Shown here: positions 15,602-24,900 of the stretch, piece by piece
Layout of the letters: every line of letters begins with the position of its first letter
How positions within the stretch are numbered: the first letter of the stretch is position 1
Assembly: GCA_964450355.1 (NCBI GenBank)
Contig: CAYVDH010000008.1
Span: 1-48,265 of the forward strand
Length of the DNA: 48,265 nt
DNA from: CAYVDH01 sp964450355
Lineage (GTDB): Bacteria > Bacteroidota > Bacteroidia > NS11-12g > UBA955
Direction of reading: 5' to 3'
Position numbers and translations under genes: made by a program
The notes under the pieces: model-generated
Seen by the model: the letters and a program-made list of their open reading frames with translations, nothing else
Told to the model about the DNA's origin: nothing
Databases searched by the model: none

Positions 15602-16373
15602 TTGTTTATTAATCGAAAAAAATAATTCTGTTTTTACTATTACGCTTAACAGGCCTGAGGTTTTCAATGCCTTTAATGATGAACAAAGTTATGAACTACA
15701 AGAAGCCTTAAAAATGGCAAAAAAAGATGATGAAGTCAGAGTTGTAGTTATAACTGGAGCTGGAAAAGCATTTTGCAGTGGTCAGGATTTAAAAGCCATA
15801 TCAGGAGTAGAAAAAAGATCGTTTATTGACTCTTTGCACAAAAGATATAATCCCATCATATTAGAAATAAGAAACATGCCTAAACCAGTTATTTGCAAAC
15901 TCAATGGTGTTGCAGCAGGAGCTGGCTGTTCCATCGCTTTGGCATGTGATTTTATAAGCGCAGTGGAACAGGCAAGTTTAATCGAAGTTTTTATCAATGT
16001 TGGATTGGTATTGGATAGTGGATCTACTTATTTTCTTCCAAGGTTAGTTGGTAGTAACAGAGCATTTGAATTGGCTACAATGGGCAATAAAGTTAGTGCT
16101 AAACAAGCTGTTGAATGGGGAATGATAAACAGATGTTTTAATCAAGATGAGTTTGATACAGAAACCCAAAAAATTATTGATTATTACGCATCAGCTCCTA
16201 CTAAAGCCATAGGATTAATGAAAAAAATGCTCAATAAATCGTTTCAATCCAGTTTAGAAACAATTTTGGATTATGAAGCTTATTGTCAGGAAACAGCAGG
16301 AAGCAGCAGTGATAATAAAGAAGGTGTTGCAGCATTTATAGAAAAAAGAAAACCTAATTTCACAGGAAAATGA
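15591..16373 (+). CDS. enoyl-CoA hydratase/isomerase family protein (PaaG-like)
   Basis: This crotonase-fold enzyme acts on acyl-CoA thioesters. The 260-aa product has FTITLNRPEVFNAF, the oxyanion-hole blocks GKAFCSGQDLKAI and NGVAAGAGCSIALACD, then VFINVGLVLDSGSTYFLPRLVG, which resembles the PaaG branch (1,2-epoxyphenylacetyl-CoA isomerase). No other phenylacetate genes are nearby, so a general enoyl-CoA hydratase/isomerase role is equally likely. I start at ATG 15591 rather than the upstream TTG at 15570, which precedes the -7 box. The stop overlaps the next ATG by 4 bp. Confidence 0.88.
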   Translation: MSFNCLLIEKNNSVFTITLNRPEVFNAFNDEQSYELQEALKMAKKDDEVRVVVITGAGKAFCSGQDLKAISGVEKRSFIDSLHKRYNPIILEIRNMPKPVICKLNGVAAGAGCSIALACDFISAVEQASLIEVFINVGLVLDSGSTYFLPRLVGSNRAFELATMGNKVSAKQAVEWGMINRCFNQDEFDTETQKIIDYYASAPTKAIGLMKKMLNKSFQSSLETILDYEAYCQETAGSSSDNKEGVAAFIEKRKPNFTGK

Positions 16374-17698
16374 AAAAATTGTTACTATCGATATTTGCTC
16401 TCATTTGTTTAGATTTATACTCTCAAACAGAAATTTGTGGACACAATCATCAGTTAGAAAAAAGAAAAAAAATAAATCCGTACTACCAACAATGGGTAGA
16501 TTCATTTTATGCTGCGGCACAAGCTGAATTTAATGACGCAATAACTAATAAAAGAAGAATTGTAGCAGACACAGAATACTTTGAAATACCTGTGGTGTTT
16601 CATGTTGTTTACAATACCAATTCGCAAAATATCAGCACGGCATTAATCAACAGTCAAATGGAAGAATTGAATAATGCTTATAGAAGAAGAAATGCTGACA
16701 GTACACGAATTCGTACCGTTTTTAAACCTTTATATGGCGATATTAGAATTCAATTTAAATTAGCAACTGTTGACCCTAATGGGAATCCTACTACAGGCAT
16801 TACAAGAACAAGTACGTTAAAAACAACTTTTGGTACCAGTATGGGCTCTTATGTTGAAGACATGAAAAGTACGGTAAATGGAGGAAAAGATGCTTGGAAT
16901 CCCAGAAAATATTTGAATATATGGATTTGTAACATGCAATATCCTAACATAGGAGCTATAGTGTATGGATTTGCCACACCTCCAGATGGCTCACCTAATT
17001 GGGAGAATTTTCCAAATGCTACAAAAGATACCTTTGATAACGAAACTGGAGTTGTGTTGCATTATGAAATTGTAGGAAGAAACAATCCTCAAGCCTCTGC
17101 AAGGTATAAAGAAGGAAAAACAGCAATACATGAAGTTGGACATTATTTAGGTTTGCGCCATATATGGGGCGATGGAGGTTTTAATGGCTGCAATGTAGAT
17201 GATGGAATTGAAGACACACCAAATGCCAGAGTTGCAAGTTCAAATTGCAATGGTCAAAACACTTGTACTGATGCCAGCAATGATAAACCAGATCAAACTG
17301 AAAATTACATGGATTATGCTTTGGATGGTTGTGCAGCCATGTTTACCAATGGCCAAGCGTTTATGATGAGGTATGTTTTACAAAATTTAAGAACTGGATT
17401 GCCTTTCAGAAAAATCAATTACACGAATGTAGTAGATGATTTTAAATTCAATGTTTATCCCAATCCACAAAAAGCTAATCAAGACATAAAACTGGAACTA
17501 AGTTCTCCTGATAACAAGGTTTATAAAGTAAAAATTATCAATTCAATTGGTCAACAACTATTAGAAAATAGCATTAAAACTAATTCAATATTAACAATAG
17601 ACAATGACCAACTAACAGATTCAATCTATTTCATTTTGTTGTTAGATGAAAACAACAATGTAGTTGAAAGGAAAAAAGTTGTAAATTTAGAAGGATAA
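16370..17698 (+). CDS. secreted M43-family zinc metalloprotease with T9SS sorting domain
   Basis: The 442-aa product has a signal peptide (KKLLLSIFALICLDLYSQ), a propeptide region, and a metzincin catalytic domain with HEVGHYLGLRH (about 254-264), which supplies three zinc histidines and the catalytic Glu. MDYALDGCAAMFTNGQ follows as the Met-turn region. Cysteine pairs around GCNVDDGIEDTPN and CTDASND fit the pappalysin/M43 group. From about 362 the C-terminal domain FKFNVYPNPQ...DSIYFILLLD...KKVVNLEG is a type-A T9SS signal. Expected cargo: outer-membrane secretion and surface attachment or release. It is last in the overlapping run, ending 3 bp from the convergent gmhA. Confidence 0.9.
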   Translation: MKKLLLSIFALICLDLYSQTEICGHNHQLEKRKKINPYYQQWVDSFYAAAQAEFNDAITNKRRIVADTEYFEIPVVFHVVYNTNSQNISTALINSQMEELNNAYRRRNADSTRIRTVFKPLYGDIRIQFKLATVDPNGNPTTGITRTSTLKTTFGTSMGSYVEDMKSTVNGGKDAWNPRKYLNIWICNMQYPNIGAIVYGFATPPDGSPNWENFPNATKDTFDNETGVVLHYEIVGRNNPQASARYKEGKTAIHEVGHYLGLRHIWGDGGFNGCNVDDGIEDTPNARVASSNCNGQNTCTDASNDKPDQTENYMDYALDGCAAMFTNGQAFMMRYVLQNLRTGLPFRKINYTNVVDDFKFNVYPNPQKANQDIKLELSSPDNKVYKVKIINSIGQQLLENSIKTNSILTIDNDQLTDSIYFILLLDENNNVVERKKVVNLEG

Positions 17699-17701
17699 TT
17701 T

Positions 17702-18271
17702 TTAAAGAAAATTTCTTTCTATGAAATCAATCAAAGAATGAATGCATTTGATGTGAATTTCTTGGGCTCTGTCAGCGTATTTGCTATGAGGTGCCCTAAT
17801 TTCTACATCACACATTGCAGCCATTTGTCCACCGTCTTTTCCAGTTAATCCAATTATTTTTATACCCTTGGCTTTAGCAGTTTCAATGGCTTTAATGACA
17901 TTTTTAGAATTTCCACTGGTGCTGATAGCCAGCAATACATCTCCTTTGTTTCCCAATGCTTCTAGGTATCTTGAAAATACATAATCATAACCATAATCGT
18001 TCCCCACACATGCCATGTGGCTAACGTCTGAAATGGCTATTGCAGGAATTGCTTTTCTATTTTCGCGGTATCTACCTGTAAGTTCTTCGGCAAAGTGCAT
18101 GGCATCGCATAAACTTCCACCATTACCACAACTGAATATTTTGCCATTATTTTTTAAGCTTTCTACCATTATTTTACCAGCATTTTCTAATGCAATAAAA
18201 TTACTTTCAATGCTTATAAATTCTTTTAATGTTGATTCAGCTTCAATAAAATGAGATTTGATGTGTTCCAT
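17702..18271 (-). CDS. gmhA: phosphoheptose isomerase (sedoheptulose-7-phosphate isomerase)
   Basis: GmhA converts sedoheptulose 7-phosphate to D-glycero-manno-heptose 7-phosphate, the first step to ADP-heptose for surface glycans. The 189-aa SIS-domain protein has IFSCGNGGSLCDAMHFAEELTG split by its phosphate loop, the family block RKAIPAIAIS, AISTSGNSKNVIKAI, GLTGKDGG and a late QEIHIKCIHSLID with the zinc-site histidines. Length and blocks match GmhA rather than other SIS proteins. Its start overlaps the dsbD stop (TAATG on the minus strand), so the two are translationally coupled. Other heptose genes are not nearby. Confidence 0.92.
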   Translation of the reverse strand: MEHIKSHFIEAESTLKEFISIESNFIALENAGKIMVESLKNNGKIFSCGNGGSLCDAMHFAEELTGRYRENRKAIPAIAISDVSHMACVGNDYGYDYVFSRYLEALGNKGDVLLAISTSGNSKNVIKAIETAKAKGIKIIGLTGKDGGQMAAMCDVEIRAPHSKYADRAQEIHIKCIHSLIDFIERNFL

Positions 18272-20460
18272 TATTTTTTCTCAGAATTTCTTTTTTTAAA
18301 CTCTTTGATTCCAGCTTCTAAAAATTTAAGGAACTCTTCTTTATCAAATTGTTTTTTGTTGATTTCACTTCCTTCAGGATTTTGCAATAATTCTTCTTTG
18401 TTATCCAATAAACAATACAATGGTTGTGAATTTTTGCCAAAATAACACATTTCAATTTCTGCATTCTTTTTGCCTAAAGTTGTGATTTTTTGTTTGCTAA
18501 ATCTTCCTATGAAATGTTGGTTTTCTGGTAGATTTACTTTTTTATCGTCAACATATAAGGATGCAATAACAAATTCTTCATTCAATAATTTTAATATTCT
18601 TGGGTCACTCCAAACCCCATCTTCCATTTTACGGCAGTTGACACAGCCATGACCTGTGAAATCAATAAATAATGGTTTTTTAAGTTCTTTAGCACAGGCA
18701 ACTGCTTCTTCGTAATCAAAATATCCGTTCAATCCATGAGGAATATGTAATACATTAGCATAACTGGGTTTTTTACACATGTTACCAGACAAACCTTGAG
18801 ATTCTCTGATGCTGCGGTTGATGTCAAAATCTTGAGTGGACATAGGAGGCAAGTAACCCGATAAGGATTTAAGTGGAGCACCCCATAAGCCAGGTATCAT
18901 GTACATCACAAAGGATAAGGTTAAAATAGCAAACAATAACCTAGGCACTTTGAGGAATGGTAAATCACTGTCGTGTGAGAATTTAATTTTACCTAATAAA
19001 TAGATACCCATCAACCCAAAAATGATGATCCATAAACTTAAATACACTTCTCTATCTAATAAATGCCAGTGGTAAGTTAGGTCTATGATGCTTAAAAATT
19101 TTAATGCCAAAGCGAGTTCAATGAATCCAAATACTACTTTTACAGAATTCAACCAACCACCACTTTTAGGCAAACTTTTAAGCCAATGAGGAAATATAGC
19201 AAACAATGTAAATGGCAAAGCAAAAGCCAATCCAAAACCTAACATGGCTACAATAGGTCGAATTTGCGAACCTCCTTTAGCGCTTTCTACAATGACAGAA
19301 CCTACTATTGGTCCTGTACAAGAGAAAGAGACAACGGCAAGGGTTAAAGCCATAAAGAAAATGCCATAAAAACCACCTTTATCAGCCTCTTTATCTACTT
19401 TATTAGTAAGCCATGATGGCAATACGATTTCGAAAGCTCCGAAAAAGGAAAAGGCAAACAATAGAAAAACAATAAAAAAGATGATGTTAGGTATCCAATG
19501 CGTAGATAAAAAATTGCCAGCATCAGCACCTAAAAGAGCGGATACTACAGAACCAAAAACAACATATATAAATACAATTGATAAACCAAAAAACAAACCG
19601 TTGATGATGGTTTTTCTTCTGGATTTATCGTCTTTCATGAAAAAAGAGATGGTCATAGGTATCATTGGAAACACACAAGGAGTGAGCAAACCAGCTAATC
19701 CAGAGAGAAAAGCAATGATAAATAAACCCCAATTATTTTCTTTATCGGTTTCAGATTTTTCACCATTAAAAGTTTTATTGATGCATTCACCATTATCGTT
19801 TTCACCTTTGAGTTTGTAATGACCTTCGAGCTTGGATTTACTTGTGTCTATTTCAACATTAACTTTTGATGTATCTATGTTTTTTACTTCCTCAACTTTT
19901 GGAGTATCTATTTTAGTATTTTCAATTGCCTCTTTCACTACTTCACCACATTTAATTGGGTTTCCAGTTGCACTGATGTTTTTAGTTAAAATGATAGGTT
20001 TTAATTCACCAAATTGAAAACAAGAGCCTGCTTCAGTACACCATTGACCCTTAATGTTTATGCTTAAGTTTATTTGGTTAGATATTACTTTTATTTTTTG
20101 TCTAACTTCCGATTTTTTATAAAATTTTCCAATTTCACATTCAAAAATGTCGTCAAACACTTTTTTATCATTTACGCTGAATGGTTTTCCTTCTAAACAA
20201 AATCCTTTGAGATTCTTTATTTCAAGATTAAAAACATTTGGACCTAAATCACCGCATTTAGAATGAGTACTGTACATGTATATTCCACTAGGCACTTCAC
20301 TTTTAATGATGATTTCAATGATGTCTCCAATTTTAGGGTTGTCATTACTTAAAGTCAACTTAAAATTTGGAGATTCAGGTACATTATCTTGTGCAACAAG
20401 GTTTTTGTAAGAAGCAAAAATTAAAAACAAGGAATAAAATACAATTTTTAAAAATTTCAT
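18271..20460 (-). CDS. dsbD: thiol:disulfide interchange protein DsbD
   Basis: DsbD moves electrons from cytoplasmic thioredoxin across the inner membrane to periplasmic thiol proteins. The 729-aa product has a signal peptide (to about 24), an N-terminal Ig-like DsbD-alpha domain (about 30-160), a low-complexity linker, and eight membrane segments (about 240-520). Redox cysteines are LTPCVFPMIP near 261 and SFSCTGPIVG near 380. A periplasmic thioredoxin domain has GHGCVNCRKME near 606-609. All three cysteine centres are visible in the membrane and C-terminal parts. A minus-strand -7 box lies 28 nt upstream of the ATG. gmhA is downstream in the same operon. Confidence 0.93.
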   Translation of the reverse strand: MKFLKIVFYSLFLIFASYKNLVAQDNVPESPNFKLTLSNDNPKIGDIIEIIIKSEVPSGIYMYSTHSKCGDLGPNVFNLEIKNLKGFCLEGKPFSVNDKKVFDDIFECEIGKFYKKSEVRQKIKVISNQINLSINIKGQWCTEAGSCFQFGELKPIILTKNISATGNPIKCGEVVKEAIENTKIDTPKVEEVKNIDTSKVNVEIDTSKSKLEGHYKLKGENDNGECINKTFNGEKSETDKENNWGLFIIAFLSGLAGLLTPCVFPMIPMTISFFMKDDKSRRKTIINGLFFGLSIVFIYVVFGSVVSALLGADAGNFLSTHWIPNIIFFIVFLLFAFSFFGAFEIVLPSWLTNKVDKEADKGGFYGIFFMALTLAVVSFSCTGPIVGSVIVESAKGGSQIRPIVAMLGFGLAFALPFTLFAIFPHWLKSLPKSGGWLNSVKVVFGFIELALALKFLSIIDLTYHWHLLDREVYLSLWIIIFGLMGIYLLGKIKFSHDSDLPFLKVPRLLFAILTLSFVMYMIPGLWGAPLKSLSGYLPPMSTQDFDINRSIRESQGLSGNMCKKPSYANVLHIPHGLNGYFDYEEAVACAKELKKPLFIDFTGHGCVNCRKMEDGVWSDPRILKLLNEEFVIASLYVDDKKVNLPENQHFIGRFSKQKITTLGKKNAEIEMCYFGKNSQPLYCLLDNKEELLQNPEGSEINKKQFDKEEFLKFLEAGIKEFKKRNSEKK

Positions 20461-20487
20461 CGTTATTAGAATAAATTATGGTGTTGA

Positions 20488-20495
20488 CAAAAATA
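20488..20495 (-). promoter_or_regulatory. -7 box (TATTTTTG) for dsbD-gmhA
   Basis: The plus-strand CAAAAATA reads TATTTTTG on the minus strand, 28 nt before the dsbD ATG. No TTG at 17-23 bp was seen. Confidence 0.45.
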
Positions 20496-20545
20496 AGTAG
20501 TATTTATTTCATTTCCATTTATTTTCGAAATTGAATTTGATTATT

Positions 20546-21811
20546 ATGGCATCGACAAAACGAATTTCATTGACAATTATTGCTTTATACTCTTGTTTTT
20601 TACAAGCGCAAACATTGAGTGTTAAACAGTACATCGATTCTTTTAAAACCATTGCCATGATAGAAATGTTGGAAAATAAAATTCCTGCCAGCATTACCCT
20701 TGCTCAAGGATTATTGGAAAGTGGAAGTGGAAATAGTCGATTAGCAAAACAAGGAAATAACCATTTTGGAATAAAGTGTAAAAAAGATTGGACAGGTTGT
20801 TCCATTTTAGAAGACGATGATGCATTACAAGAATGTTTTAGATGTTACAATACAGCTCATGAATCGTACAAAGATCATTCAAAATTTTTAAAAGAAAATA
20901 AAAGGTACGCTGCTTTATTTTCACTTGACATCATGGATTACAAAGGATGGGCTGCTGGATTATTAGCTGCTGGATATGCGACAAATCAAAAATACACAGA
21001 TTTATTAATTTCATGCATAGAACGAAATAAATTAGCACAATATGATACCATGATTAAAAATGGATATAATCCATACAATCAAAATGTGCCTGCTAACATT
21101 GAAATTGTTGTTAAAAATAAACCTCATGTTGTTGTTCAACCTAATCAGAGCATCAAAACCCTTGCAGAACAAAACAATAAAACTGAAAAAAAATTAGCTA
21201 AATACAACGATTTGCTTTATCATCAGATTCAGCCTGGAGATGTCATTTACCTTAAACCAAAAAAAAGAAAAGCATTAGTTCCAGAACATACAGTAAAGGA
21301 AGGTGAAACAATGTGGCTTATTTCTCAAAAATATGCAATCAAGCTTAATTCCTTGTATTCAAAAAATTTAATGGATAATGGAACAGAGCCAAATGTGGGT
21401 TCAGTGCTGCATTTACAAAAGAAAGCAACATCTACTCCAGATACAATTAAAACAAAAACGATAGATGTTAAAAAAAATATTAACACATTAAAAGACAGTA
21501 ATATACACGTTGTAAAACCAGGAGAAACGCTTTTTTCAATCTCAAAATTGTATCAATTAAGCATTCAAGAACTCATGGATTTAAATCAAATGCATTCTAA
21601 TTCTTTAACTGTTGGGCAACAATTAAAAGTCAATAAAAAAGCTTTTGACGTTAAACCTTTAACTTCAATTATTACAACACATACAGTAAAAAGTGGAGAT
21701 ACTTTATACAGCATTTCAAGGTTGTATAATGTGGATGTAGAATCAATAAAAAAACTCAATAAATTAACTACAAATTCTCTTCAAATTGGACAAATTTTAA
21801 CAATAAAGTAA
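20546..21811 (+). CDS. secreted glucosaminidase with LysM repeats (peptidoglycan hydrolase)
   Basis: The 421-aa product has a signal peptide (ISLTIIALYSCFLQAQ) and a FlgJ/Mnd1-type glucosaminidase domain at about 25-165, with PASITLAQGLLESGSGNSRLA containing the catalytic Glu, and GNNHFGIKCK, AGYATNQKYTD. Then come four LysM-type units: a diverged one (HVVVQPNQSIKTLAEQ), HTVKEGETMWLISQKY, HVVKPGETLFSISKLY and HTVKSGDTLYSISRLY at the C-terminus. LysM binds N-acetylglucosamine glycans, so this probably cleaves and remodels peptidoglycan in the periplasm or outside. I start at ATG 20546; an in-frame TTG at 20531 would add five residues. A variant box TATTTTCG (20520-20527) precedes it. Confidence 0.9.
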   Translation: MASTKRISLTIIALYSCFLQAQTLSVKQYIDSFKTIAMIEMLENKIPASITLAQGLLESGSGNSRLAKQGNNHFGIKCKKDWTGCSILEDDDALQECFRCYNTAHESYKDHSKFLKENKRYAALFSLDIMDYKGWAAGLLAAGYATNQKYTDLLISCIERNKLAQYDTMIKNGYNPYNQNVPANIEIVVKNKPHVVVQPNQSIKTLAEQNNKTEKKLAKYNDLLYHQIQPGDVIYLKPKKRKALVPEHTVKEGETMWLISQKYAIKLNSLYSKNLMDNGTEPNVGSVLHLQKKATSTPDTIKTKTIDVKKNINTLKDSNIHVVKPGETLFSISKLYQLSIQELMDLNQMHSNSLTVGQQLKVNKKAFDVKPLTSIITTHTVKSGDTLYSISRLYNVDVESIKKLNKLTTNSLQIGQILTIK

Positions 21812-21844
21812 CGCGTTAAAACAATTGGTAATTGTCATTTTTTT
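21809..21844 (+). terminator. possible weak terminator and palindrome after the LysM gene
   Basis: TAACGCGTTA (21809-21818) is a perfect 10-bp palindrome that includes the stop codon. It is followed by ACAATT (21821-21826), GGT, AATTGT (21830-21835) and a T-rich tract. The second hairpin with its T-run could terminate weakly; the palindrome could be a protein site. Confidence 0.4.
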
Positions 21845-21937
21845 ATCAATTTTCATACATTTTTCAGTCAAATATTTTTTTTTAATTTTTTTTTGTTTTA
21901 GAATTGTCACATAAATCATTTTTATCAAATAAAAAGT

Positions 21938-24900
21938 ATGAAAAAATCAATTACTAAACTTAAAATGAATCGAACGTTTAAATCGTTATTCATTTTTGCT
22001 ATCGCCCTAATGGGAGTTGGCAACCTAACCGCTCAGGCACCATGGTGTACTGGTCAACACAGATATTTTTCTGGCTATTCATCTACAGGTTATCTTGTAG
22101 CACTAGAACAAGTAAGGATTTCATCTGGAGGATCAGTGTTGTATAACAAACCTGCAGATGGATGTAACGTTACCACTGGTTCTTGCGGATCTGAATGGAA
22201 ACTTGTTAATGGACCATCCAATTCTTTCGACATTACTGCTGGAAATTCAATTACTATAGAAGCTAGTGCTTCTACCAGTTATGGATACTCTTCAGGAGTA
22301 GCTGGAGCATTCATTGACTTTAACAATGATAAAGATTTCAATGATGCAGGTGAGTATTTAGGCACTTGGACTGTACCATGTTCAGGAACTAATACGCCTG
22401 CAGCCTTAGCTTCTAGAACTTTTAATATCCCTTGTAACATTACACCAAGTGCTACAAGATTGAGAGTAGTAATGAATTACCAATACGAGAACATGACACC
22501 TGGACACGGTTGTTCTTCTTGTTCTGGTGGTCCAGCTAACTATGGTGAGTCTGAAGATTACAGCATCAACTTAGTATTACCAACTAGTGTAAGTGCAAAT
22601 TTTGTAGCACCATCAACAGCGTTTGTAAAAACAGTGATTAACTTCATCAATTCAAATCAAAAAGGTTACACAGAACATGCATGGGATGCGAACAACGATG
22701 GAAGTTGGGAACAAAAAAGTACTACACCAGATTACAAAAACTCACAATTTTTCTGGAGTTCACCAGGCACAAAATGTGTAAAATTGAGAAGCACAAACTG
22801 TTTAGGAAGAGATAGCGTTGTAAAATGTTTCAACGTAGTAGCACCAACTCAAGTACCAGTAGCAGACTTTATAGCAAGCACAGTGGTAGTAGAGCAATAC
22901 AATGCAGTACAATTTTCAGATTTATCAACTAATGGACCATGGCAATGGATGTGGGACATTTATGATTCAACTACGTATTTAAATGACGTTAATTTTTCAA
23001 GCCAAGATGGAATCGTAGGATTAGCAACAGGAGAAGTATATGGCGCAGGATTTTCAGAAGAGACAAAACAAAACCCAGTATTTTATTTTGATTTACCGGG
23101 CAAATACACAGTAGAATTGGTAGCAACCAACGATGTAGGTCCGTCTAACAAAAAAAGAAAATTGATGTATATAGAGTGTATCGCACCAACACAATACAGC
23201 TTAGGATTTGGAACATACGGACCAAATGGAGATAACGTAGTAGGTAGCAGCACAGGAACTATTTTTGATAATGGAGGACCAAACTTAAACTATGGTAACA
23301 ACCAAGGATTAGGCACAAGATCATTCTTACAAATTACACCATGTAATGCAACCAAAATCAATTTGACAATGACCAGATTGAAATTCAAAGATGCAGGCGA
23401 TATATTGAAAGTATATGATGGAAAAAATGCAGCAGGAACCTTGTTAGCATCATGGACAGCAGGAGATAAAGCAGTACAAAAAGTATCAGCAACAAGCGGA
23501 AGCATGTACATCTTGTTTACCTCAGATGCGAGTGGCGTTGATTCAGGATTTGCAGGCTTCTATACCTCAGAGTTAGGCCCAGCAACTTTACCAACACCAA
23601 GTTATACCACATCAACATCACCAGGATATAACAGTACCCCGTTGTACTTTACCAACACTACCCAAGGTGTACCAGGGGTAGCAACATGGGAGTGGACAGT
23701 AGATGGTGCATCTGTACCGAACAATACTAAGAAAGATTTCAAAACTACGTTTACAGCAGACGGTAAATATGAAGTGTGTTTAACAGTTCGTTCATGCGTA
23801 GGAAACAATGTATCTTGCGACACAGTAGAAATCATCACACCAAATACACAAACAAGTTTGGATTTCACAGCATCAAACAGACGTCCAACCATCAATGTGA
23901 GCAATGTGACATTAAAACCACAAACAGACAAAGCAAACAGATTCTCATGGACTATTTTCCCAACTACCTACACGTTGATGAATCCACCAACATCACCATC
24001 CAATTCAGGCGTAGGTTTTGTGAACTATAAGAGCATTATAGGCGATAGCTTCCCAACACCAATCATTAAATTTACAGCATCAGGATGTTACACCATCACA
24101 TTGAAAGCATGGAGTGCATTGGATAGCGCCAACACAGTAAAAACAGTTGTAAAAAACAAATACATCTGTGCATTGGATTATTGCAGTCCATCATCCTACA
24201 TATTAAGTAGCGATGTAGGAATCAACAGAGTAAGAGTATTAGATGGAACTAATGAGTTGATTAACAACTTCAGTACCTCAGGAGTATCAGCTTATACAGA
24301 TTACAGCACAATGAACCAAGCGACATTGACATTTGGAAAAACATACACAGTAGAAGTATCAAGAAATACTACAGTAGATCCAGCTAACAGAGTAGGTTAT
24401 GTTGACTGGAACATCGATGGAGACTTTGATGATGCAGGTGAGCAAATCTTCATGGAAAGTGCAGCCAATACATCTTCATACACAGCGAACTTCACAGTAC
24501 CAGAAATTGCAAAATCATTCGAAGGATTAACTAGATTGAGAGTAGCAATTAACTACAACAACAATACCATAACACCATGCGGACCACTAACAGCAGGAGA
24601 GTATGAGGATTATGGATTGATATTGAAAAACGATAACTTACCACCAATGATTACCTTGAATGGATCAGACACAGTAAGAATAGAAAGATGTGCAGCATAC
24701 ATAGATGCAGGCGCAGTAGCCATGGATCCATCAGAAGGAGATATCAGCTATAAAATGGTAAAAACATCAGATTTGGATAGCTGTACAACAGGTATCTATA
24801 GCATCACTTACGATGTAACCGATGCATCAGGCAACAAAGCAGCATCAAAAACACGTACAGTAATCGTGGTATTGGATAAAACACCACCAGTGTTAACCAT

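Noticed and set aside
10769..16373. A fatty-acid degradation cluster (acyl-CoA dehydrogenase plus PaaG-like enzyme)
   Set aside because: The genes are on opposite strands and separated by unrelated genes; no thiolase or hydroxyacyl-CoA dehydrogenase is nearby.
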